From JADGHX01 sp035760965 (GTDB taxonomy: Bacteria; Pseudomonadota; Gammaproteobacteria; Steroidobacterales; Steroidobacteraceae), in assembly GCA_035760965.1 (NCBI GenBank), contig DASTRY010000032.1, positions 124,001 to 188,000 of the forward strand: a stretch of 64,000 nt of DNA, written 5' to 3'. Under the pieces are notes generated by a model that was not told the origin of the DNA, did not search any database, and saw only the letters and a program-made list of their open reading frames with translations. The translations under genes and the position numbers were made by a program. This document shows, piece by piece, positions 62,219-64,000 of the stretch (position 1 is its first letter; each line of letters begins with the position of its first letter).

Positions 62219-64000
62219 ATGCTCGGCGCGTTCATTTCCCTGCTCTTGCTGGCCGCGGCCGCGTATGCGTTGACGCAGCCTGGTGGCGTCATCGCGCTGG
62301 TGTTCATCGGCGCGGTGCTGTTTCTCGCGTACAAGCGCCTGTCCCTGCTCACCTTCACGGCGACGTTCACCGTACTGCTGGTCGCGTACACGCTGCTCGG
62401 CGCGGCGAGCGCGCCTGCTGGCGTGTGGAAGGGATTCCTCTGGCTCGTCGTCGCCGCGCTCTGGCTGCTGAACGTACGCCCGCTGCGCAAAGCGCTGATC
62501 ACGCGGCGATTCATGAAAACCTACCTGAAGCTCCTGCCCACGATGTCGCAGACCGAGCGCGAAGCGCTCGAAGCCGGCACGGTGTGGTGGGACGGCGAGC
62601 TGTTCACCGGCGCGCCGAAGTGGAGCAAGCTGCTGTCGGCCAAGCCGCCGCAGCTCTCCGCGGAAGAGCAAGCGTTTCTCGATGGGCCCTGCGAAGAGCT
62701 GTGCCGCATGCTCGACGACTGGGACATCACCCACAAGCGCGGCGACATGCCGCCTCACGTGTGGGAGTTCCTGAAAACCAAGGGCTTCTTCGCGATGATC
62801 ATCGCGAAGAAATACGGTGGCCTGGAATTCTCGGCTTACGCGCACTCGTGCGTGCTTGCGAAGATCGCAAGCCGCAGCGTCACCGCTTCGTCGACCGTCG
62901 CCGTACCGAACTCGCTCGGCCCGGCCGAGCTGCTAAACCACTACGGCACCGAAGAGCAGAAGAACTACTACCTGCCGCGTCTCGCGCGCGGCGAGGAAGT
63001 GCCGTGCTTCGCGCTCACGGGGCCGCGCGCCGGGTCCGATGCCGCGTCGCTTCCCGATACGGGCGTCGTGTGCAAGGGCCAGTGGCAGGGGCGCGAGATC
63101 GTCGGCATCAAGCTGAATTTCTCGAAGCGCTACATCACGCTCGCGCCCGTGGCGACGGTGATCGGGCTCGCGTTCCGTCTCTTCGATCCCGAGAAGCTCC
63201 TCGGCGACCAGACGGACATCGGCATCACCTGCGCGCTCATCCCGCGCAATACGCCGGGCGTGACGATCGGCCGCCGTCACTTCCCGATCAACATTCCTTT
63301 CCAGAACGGCCCGATCCAGGGCCGCGATGTGTTCGTGCCGCTCGACTTCATCATCGGCGGGCCGAAGATGGCGGGGCAGGGCTGGCGCATGCTCGTCGAG
63401 CAGCTCTCCGTCGGGCGCTGCATCTCGCTGCCCTCGAATGCGACGGGCGGCGCGAAGGCGGCGACCTGGGCGACCGGCGCGTACGGCCGCATTCGCCGGC
63501 AGTTCAACATGCCGGTCGGCAAGTTCGAAGGCGTCGAGAACATCATCGCGCGCATGGCAGGACTCACGTACACGATGGACGCCGCGCGCTCCGTCACGGC
63601 CGGCGCGATCGACGGCGGCGAACGGCCCTCGGTGCCCTCGGCGATGCTGAAATATCACGTCACGGAGATGGGGCGCGTCGTCGCCAACGACGCGATGGAC
63701 GTGCACGGCGGCAAGGGCATCTGCCTCGGGCCGCGCAACTATCTCGGACGCGGTTACGAGTCGGTGCCCATCGCCATCACCGTCGAAGGCGCCAACATTC
63801 TCACGCGCAACCTGATCATCTTCGGCCAGGGCGCGGTGCGCTGCCATCCATTCGTGCTGCGAGAGATGACGGCGGCGCGCAATCCGGATCGCGCGAAGGG
63901 CGTCGACGAGTTCGATCGCGCGCTGTTCGGGCACATCGGCTTCACGATCTCGAACGCCGTGCGCTCGTTCATCATGGCGCTCACGCACGCGCGGTTCGCG
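62219..64000 (+). CDS. fadE: Acyl-CoA dehydrogenase FadE, C-terminus beyond the window
   Basis: The first 594 residues are in the window, with AAAGGAG before the ATG. The N-terminal 100 residues hold about three membrane segments (ISLLLLAAAAYALTQ, VIALVFIGAVLFLAYKRL, FLWLVVAALWLL), as in E. coli FadE. The dehydrogenase core follows: MIIAKKYGGLEFSAYAHSCV, CFALTGPRAGSDAASLPDTG and SVGRCISLPSNATGGAK. The ITVEGANILTRNLIIFGQGA block carries the catalytic Glu typical of FadE. It does the first step of fatty acid beta-oxidation. TATAGT at 62106-62111 is a weak candidate -10. Confidence 0.95.
   Translation, partial: MLGAFISLLLLAAAAYALTQPGGVIALVFIGAVLFLAYKRLSLLTFTATFTVLLVAYTLLGAASAPAGVWKGFLWLVVAALWLLNVRPLRKALITRRFMKTYLKLLPTMSQTEREALEAGTVWWDGELFTGAPKWSKLLSAKPPQLSAEEQAFLDGPCEELCRMLDDWDITHKRGDMPPHVWEFLKTKGFFAMIIAKKYGGLEFSAYAHSCVLAKIASRSVTASSTVAVPNSLGPAELLNHYGTEEQKNYYLPRLARGEEVPCFALTGPRAGSDAASLPDTGVVCKGQWQGREIVGIKLNFSKRYITLAPVATVIGLAFRLFDPEKLLGDQTDIGITCALIPRNTPGVTIGRRHFPINIPFQNGPIQGRDVFVPLDFIIGGPKMAGQGWRMLVEQLSVGRCISLPSNATGGAKAATWATGAYGRIRRQFNMPVGKFEGVENIIARMAGLTYTMDAARSVTAGAIDGGERPSVPSAMLKYHVTEMGRVVANDAMDVHGGKGICLGPRNYLGRGYESVPIAITVEGANILTRNLIIFGQGAVRCHPFVLREMTAARNPDRAKGVDEFDRALFGHIGFTISNAVRSFIMALTHARFA

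Overview
The window is high-GC bacterial chromosome, densely coded on both strands, with many ATGA/TGATG stop-start overlaps and frequent GTG/TTG starts. Gene content and order (def-fmt-rsmB-DUF4390-ntrY-ntrX divergent from lysM-dprA-smg-topA; aroE, gorA and prlC nearby; mdh and fadE) point to a gammaproteobacterium near the Xanthomonadales/Nevskiales/Steroidobacteraceae. That placement is inference from synteny and protein flavour, not from a marker search. I see no rRNA, tRNA, insertion sequence, prophage or CRISPR array.

Layout. 1-1520: a minus-strand ECF sigma operon ending in a DUF3106 gene cut by the window edge. 1625-4506: priA and a DUF4279 gene. 4493-7575: a minus-strand operon of a GbsR/MarR-type regulator, a DUF4166 protein and a three-part membrane/SDR/DCC fusion. 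7576-7980: a non-coding stretch with a hairpin-bearing tandem repeat. 7981-14404: tag, then tex, an aldo/keto reductase, a NUDIX hydrolase, an ArsC-family protein and tyrS. 14513-15064: a secreted EF-hand protein. 15282-19187: argS, a SPOR protein and a CapA-type lipoprotein with a large low-complexity insertion. 19367-22015: a REC-PAS-GAF-GGDEF-EAL regulator.

22300-29449 (minus) reads def, fmt, rsmB, DUF4390, ntrY, ntrX; the NtrX has lost the key ATPase and sigma-54 contact residues. 29665-35426 (plus) reads LysM lipoprotein, dprA, smg, topA, with intrinsic terminators after the LysM gene and before topA. 35803-38955 is a large secreted subtilisin in its own transcription unit. 39237-48933 carries a small exported protein, rlmJ, a DUF3379 anti-sigma/ECF pair, aroE, gorA, prlC, an SH3/anchor protein, an HD phosphohydrolase and an M15 peptidase. 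49054-53174: a GGDEF-EAL protein and a PLD-like enzyme. 53183-56649 (minus): an Mla/MCE lipid transporter. 56653-59049 (minus): an ABC exporter with a GntR/YtrA repressor and a 67-residue leader protein, behind a near-consensus promoter containing a candidate operator. 59219-64000 (plus): a third ECF cassette, mdh and the start of fadE.

The window is mainly housekeeping (translation, replication restart, envelope lipid transport, peptidoglycan) with three ECF sigma cassettes, two c-di-GMP proteins and one two-component system. No obvious defence or biosynthetic island is present. The most unusual items are the degenerate NtrX, the expanded CapA protein, the tandem hairpin repeat, the DUF4166/SDR/DCC operon, the fmt gene with no standard start codon and the stacked hairpins before topA.
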